The notes under the pieces are model-generated. The model was not told the origin of the DNA and did not search any database. It saw only the letters and a list, made by a program, of their open reading frames with translations. The position numbers and the translations under genes are program-made. A DNA stretch of 64,000 bases from Candidatus Gastranaerophilales bacterium (GTDB lineage Bacteria > Cyanobacteriota > Vampirovibrionia > Gastranaerophilales > Gastranaerophilaceae): the NCBI GenBank assembly GCA_944326565.1, contig CALVEL010000001.1:372001-436000 (forward strand), written 5' to 3'. Within the stretch, counting starts at the first letter, position 1. The number at the start of each line of letters is the position of its first letter. Below are positions 61,113-64,000 of the stretch, piece after piece.

Positions 61113-61295
61113 TTGATTCTACACACCTTTTTTCTACACAACTATATGTATTTATAAAAAAATATGTTATTCATAAATTGCTTAAATTTGAAAAATATTA
61201 ATATTTTGTTACCCGATTGGGGAATATTCAAAAAAGTTTATTAATTTTATATTCAGATTATAAAAAGAAGTTTAATGAAGTGATAGAATAAAAAT

Positions 61296-62249
61296 ATGGA
61301 ACATGAAATAAAAAATATTTTGATATGCGGAATTGGTGCTGTCGGAAGTATTTATGCAAATAAAATACAAGCTTTCGATAGTAAAAATTTAAGAATACTT
61401 GTCGATAAGGACAGACTTATAAAATATACAAAAACTCCTATTATATTTAACGGTAAAGAATTACGATTTAATTATGTACTTCCTGATGAGAAAAATTTTA
61501 AGGCTGATTTAATAATAATTGCAACAAAATTTTCGGGACTATTGGATGCAAGGGATAATATAGAAAATTTTGTTAAAGAAGATACGATTATTTTATCTCT
61601 TTTAAATGGTGTCACAAGTGAGGAAATTTTAGCTGAAAAATACGGATGGAAAAAACTTTTACTTTCTTATTTTATTGGACATAGTGCTGTAAGAGAAGGA
61701 CGTAATATAGTTCATGATGATGTAAATACAATAGTTTTCGGAGATAGAGAAAATTCAATTTTATCAAATAATGTTAACATCGTTAAAATGTTTTTTGATA
61801 AAGTAGGTATAAACTATAAAATTCCAATAGATATGAAGTATTCATTATGGCTTAAATTTATGCTGAATGTCTCCGCTAACCAACCTACGGCAATTTTAAG
61901 AGCGACTTTTGGTGAGATGCTTGAGAATAAAAAATTTATGGAATTAGCAGTTAATATAATGAAAGAAGTGCAATTAATTGCAAAAGCTGAAGGGGTTAAA
62001 AATACTGAAGATATGATTGAAAAAACAATAGAGCATCTTCATACAATGATTCCTGAAGGAAAGACATCTATGCTTCAGGATGTAGAAGCAGGTAGAAAAA
62101 CAGAAGTTGACATGTTTGCAGGTACAATTGTACAACTGGGGGCAAAATATAACATTCCAACCCCATATAATAAAATTTTAAAAGAAATGATAGAAATTAT
62201 TCAAGAATCACAAGATATAAACCAGACAAAAGCTTCTGTACTTTGTTAA
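61296..62249 (+). CDS. 2-dehydropantoate 2-reductase family protein (PanE/ApbA)
   Basis: A 317-residue NAD(P)-dependent reductase. The Rossmann motif is ILICGIGAVGSIYANKI (8-24), followed by the family blocks IIIATKFSGLLDA, SLLNGVTSEEIL, the catalytic-Lys region YSLWLKFMLNVSANQPTAI and the C-terminal SMLQDVEAGRKTEVDMFAGT with the substrate Glu. It may make pantoate for coenzyme A, but many PanE homologues act on other ketoacids, so I leave out the symbol. It stands alone. Confidence 0.87.
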   Translation: MEHEIKNILICGIGAVGSIYANKIQAFDSKNLRILVDKDRLIKYTKTPIIFNGKELRFNYVLPDEKNFKADLIIIATKFSGLLDARDNIENFVKEDTIILSLLNGVTSEEILAEKYGWKKLLLSYFIGHSAVREGRNIVHDDVNTIVFGDRENSILSNNVNIVKMFFDKVGINYKIPIDMKYSLWLKFMLNVSANQPTAILRATFGEMLENKKFMELAVNIMKEVQLIAKAEGVKNTEDMIEKTIEHLHTMIPEGKTSMLQDVEAGRKTEVDMFAGTIVQLGAKYNIPTPYNKILKEMIEIIQESQDINQTKASVLC

Positions 62250-62327
62250 AAAATCTTAATAAGAAAAGCAATTTCTTTTATGAAAAAAACTTTATATTAA
62301 TAAAGGGAAAATTATAGGGGAAATTTT

Positions 62328-63023
62328 ATGGTTAATGGTATTTCAACAGAACAAGCAATAATTAATAATGTTTTTGCTGAGCTTCCAGAGGTAAAGTCAA
62401 AAAAAGAACATGTTTTAAAACATGGTGATTCATTGTGGAAGCTTGCGAAACGAGAGTTGGGCAATAAAAAACTTTCTAATAGAGAAATTAGAGATTATAT
62501 GTTTTTGATAGCAAAGCTAAATGGATTGGACACATTAGAAAAAATGAATAATCTTTTTGTTAATCAAAAAATTTATTTACCTGTAGATGTTGAAAAAACT
62601 CAAAAAAACAATCAGAAAAATTCAAATTCAAAATTCCAAAATTCTTTGCAATCAATTATAAACACATTAAAAAATGATAAAACGGTTTATGTAAATAAAG
62701 CGATTTTTGGTTCTCATAATTTTGGATTATACCATATATTCCATAGAAAAAAATATGAAAGTGGCTTTGTTTCAAACCAAAGTCCGGTTCTATCTTTTCA
62801 ATTAGATAAAAATGGAAAGATAAAAGATATAGTATTTGATGATAAAGAAAATATTTTACCTATTTCATTTGATTATAAAGTTGATAAAAATGGTAAAACG
62901 GTTATAAATAAATATCCATACGAATTGGTAGAAAACTTGAGTAATCAGGATAAAGAAGTTTTATTTGGAGAAATTTTAAAACACTACGAAAATTATCAAA
63001 AACAACATAAACGCCACTATTGA
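62328..63023 (+). CDS. LysM-domain protein
   Basis: A 231-residue protein with AGGGGAA before the ATG. Residues about 25-83 are a LysM domain (HVLKHGDSLWKLAKRELGNK, then IAKLNGLDTLEKMNNLFVNQ, KIYLP) with an insert of about ten residues; LysM binds GlcNAc-containing glycans such as peptidoglycan. There is no signal peptide, so it is cytoplasmic or leaves by a non-Sec route. The C-terminal 130 residues are unassigned. Its last 7 bases overlap the convergent gene at 63017. Confidence 0.72.
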   Translation: MVNGISTEQAIINNVFAELPEVKSKKEHVLKHGDSLWKLAKRELGNKKLSNREIRDYMFLIAKLNGLDTLEKMNNLFVNQKIYLPVDVEKTQKNNQKNSNSKFQNSLQSIINTLKNDKTVYVNKAIFGSHNFGLYHIFHRKKYESGFVSNQSPVLSFQLDKNGKIKDIVFDDKENILPISFDYKVDKNGKTVINKYPYELVENLSNQDKEVLFGEILKHYENYQKQHKRHY

Positions 63024-63241
63024 TTTTGTTCATTGTAATAATCAATTGATTGTTGTCTCATTTTTTCTATTTCTTTTACCATTTCATCAACTTGTTCTTC
63101 TATATTATCCTGTTTAATTGATGATTGTCCGAGTCCTGATGAAGAGGTTGATTTAAGCATAGGAATAGTCATCACAAATATTAATCCGACAATTAGTAAT
63201 GTCAAAAGCATTGATATTGTACCAAATGCAGGTTTCAGCAT
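63017..63241 (-). CDS. small single-pass membrane protein
   Basis: A 74-residue protein with one membrane helix near the N-terminus (ISMLLTLLIVGLIFVMTIPM, about 9-28), a Ser-rich stretch and a helical Glu/Lys/Gln tail (EEQVDEMVKEIEKMRQQSID). It starts just inside the end of the next upstream gene (7-base overlap), so it is translationally coupled with it. I do not recognise a family. Confidence 0.6.
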   Translation of the reverse strand: MLKPAFGTISMLLTLLIVGLIFVMTIPMLKSTSSSGLGQSSIKQDNIEEQVDEMVKEIEKMRQQSIDYYNEQNQ

Positions 63242-63579
63242 AATTTATTCCTTTTTATAAACAATGTGACTGCTTCATCAATAGTTTTAGGTGTATTTAA
63301 TATATCGTCAGGTCCATTATTTGGGAAAAGACTTTTATCAACAAAAAATTTATTGTATATAGTAAGTCCTAAAAATATAACAAAAGATGAAAGCATTACC
63401 CCACCCATAGCTATCAAAAATTTAATTATGGTATCGCTTTTACTTTCAACAGTGTTATTTTGTACATCTGGTAGTTGGGTTGCTAAATCTTCCACGCAGA
63501 AACCGCTTTTAGCCGCAATAATTACTATTAGTGCGGCTAAAACGATTATCGATAAAGTCTTAAAAATGTTTTTATTCAT
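63235..63579 (-). CDS. small protein with signal peptide and one membrane helix
   Basis: A 114-residue protein starting at ATG 63579 (the frame reaches GTG 63600 but a start there would overlap the upstream gene more). A signal sequence (FKTLSIIVLAALIVIIAAKS, cleavage near GFC or CVED) precedes a polar stretch and one membrane helix (KFLIAMGGVMLSSFVIFLGL, about 54-73), then a basic C-terminal tail (DEAVTLFIKRNKLC). It lies between two other small genes in an operon. Function unknown. Confidence 0.6.
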   Translation of the reverse strand: MNKNIFKTLSIIVLAALIVIIAAKSGFCVEDLATQLPDVQNNTVESKSDTIIKFLIAMGGVMLSSFVIFLGLTIYNKFFVDKSLFPNNGPDDILNTPKTIDEAVTLFIKRNKLC

Positions 63580-64000
63580 TAACTTCAACTTTTTCCTCAC
63601 TTACTGATTTTTTTGATTTACCTTTACGTGAAGATGAGCCTCTATTGGGGCGTCTTGTTTTTTTAGGAGCCTCAACATTAGTTGTAGGTTCTTTTATAGT
63701 GTCGACTTTTACATCTTCAACTGCCTCTGTTGTTTTTTCAGTTTGAGTAGGTAGAATATCTTCTTGTTTTTTGTTTCTTCTACTTCTTTTATTTTTTGTC
63801 TTTTTTTCAGGTTGTGTTTCTTGTAATTCAGGTGCTGAAGTCTCCATAACTGGCTGAGTTGATTCTATTATAGGTTTTAATTCCTCGATTGGCTTAATTA
63901 TTATATCAGCTGTTGGAATTTCTTCATTGGCTTTAATTTCAGCCTGAAGTTCTAATGCTTGTTCACGTTCCTGTCGATCAAATTTTTTACGTTTATTTTT
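63572..64000 (-). CDS. C-terminal end of a Lys/Glu-rich protein, cut by the window edge
   Basis: The frame is open on the minus strand from 64000 to the TAA at 63572 with no stop, so the Met at 63847 is internal and this is the 3' end of a longer gene. The visible 142 residues are low in hydrophobics: a basic start (KNKRKKFDRQEREQALELQA), an acidic Pro/Ile-rich stretch, and the basic tail KKTRRPNRGSSSRKGKSKKS before EEKVEVNE. Such tails occur on RNA-binding proteins, but the protein cannot be named from this part. It overlaps the next gene by 8 bases. Confidence 0.6.
   Translation of the reverse strand, partial: KNKRKKFDRQEREQALELQAEIKANEEIPTADIIIKPIEELKPIIESTQPVMETSAPELQETQPEKKTKNKRSRRNKKQEDILPTQTEKTTEAVEDVKVDTIKEPTTNVEAPKKTRRPNRGSSSRKGKSKKSVSEEKVEVNE

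Overview
The window is AT-rich (by eye roughly 30 percent GC), gene-dense bacterial chromosome that uses the standard code (TGA ends real genes, for example at 1015-1017). It looks like an uncultured diderm. The L27 protein lacks the N-terminal extension typical of Firmicutes, there is an MlaE-type lipid-transport permease, and prepilin-like proteins with an FT(L/M)(A/S)E(V/I)LI(T/V) N-terminus occur again and again. That last signature and the many unrecognised lineage-type proteins point to Gastranaerophilales (Melainabacteria/Vampirovibrionia) or a close relative. This assignment is inference, not proven. I see no prophage, IS element or CRISPR array; most of the window is core chromosome.

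Layout. 1-39 is the edge of a tRNA-Gly. 148-4714 holds mscS, rlmH, an M49-like metallopeptidase, folE2 and a thioredoxin-fold protein. 4894-10659 holds a divergent sigma-70 factor, deoB, a single-cluster ferredoxin with a palindrome at its promoter, and a tight parvulin / M24 peptidase / SpoU methyltransferase operon. 11315-18765 holds dnaA-ruvA, a SigF-like sigma factor paired with the prepilin peptidase (minus strand), gatC, pyrG and a GPH-type transporter. 18839-21894 (minus) holds a winged-helix protein, two tandem thymidylate-kinase-like genes and a YhaM-like nuclease. 22062-28916 is interleaved with pilin-like loci that share a repeated leader, two of them carrying a run of exactly twelve G; ilvC, a GNAT-like protein and two zinc dehydrogenases lie between them. 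28976-35764 holds rplU-rpmA and murF-mraY-murD-ftsW-murG. 35784-49214 holds an XRE regulator divergent from a pilin, folC, a glycosyltransferase, a serine protease, a PGDT-repeat protein, ilvE, mlaE, a PilB-like ATPase with a response regulator, two tandem unknown paralogues and a hybrid histidine kinase. 49380-64000 holds unknown proteins, a bifunctional Rel, YggU, a possible His/Tyr-codon leader upstream of an unknown membrane protein, a family-4 UDG, an AGCS symporter, a second XRE/pilin pair, an HD-GYP protein, a PanE-type reductase, a LysM protein and a small minus-strand operon cut by the window edge.

The theme linking the accessory parts is the pilus/pseudopilus machinery: four intact prepilin-like genes and one dead copy, one prepilin peptidase co-transcribed with a SigF-like factor, and a degenerate PilB-like ATPase behind a response regulator. 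The most interesting signal is the G12 tract in a conserved leader at 22062 and 24279. At 24279 the annotated start and the pilin are in different frames, and loss of one G would join them. That is the architecture of a phase-variable (contingency) gene. A decayed third copy at 28629 has lost the tract. A second signal is the 18-codon leader at 55401 containing HYYHHH, followed by competing inverted repeats.
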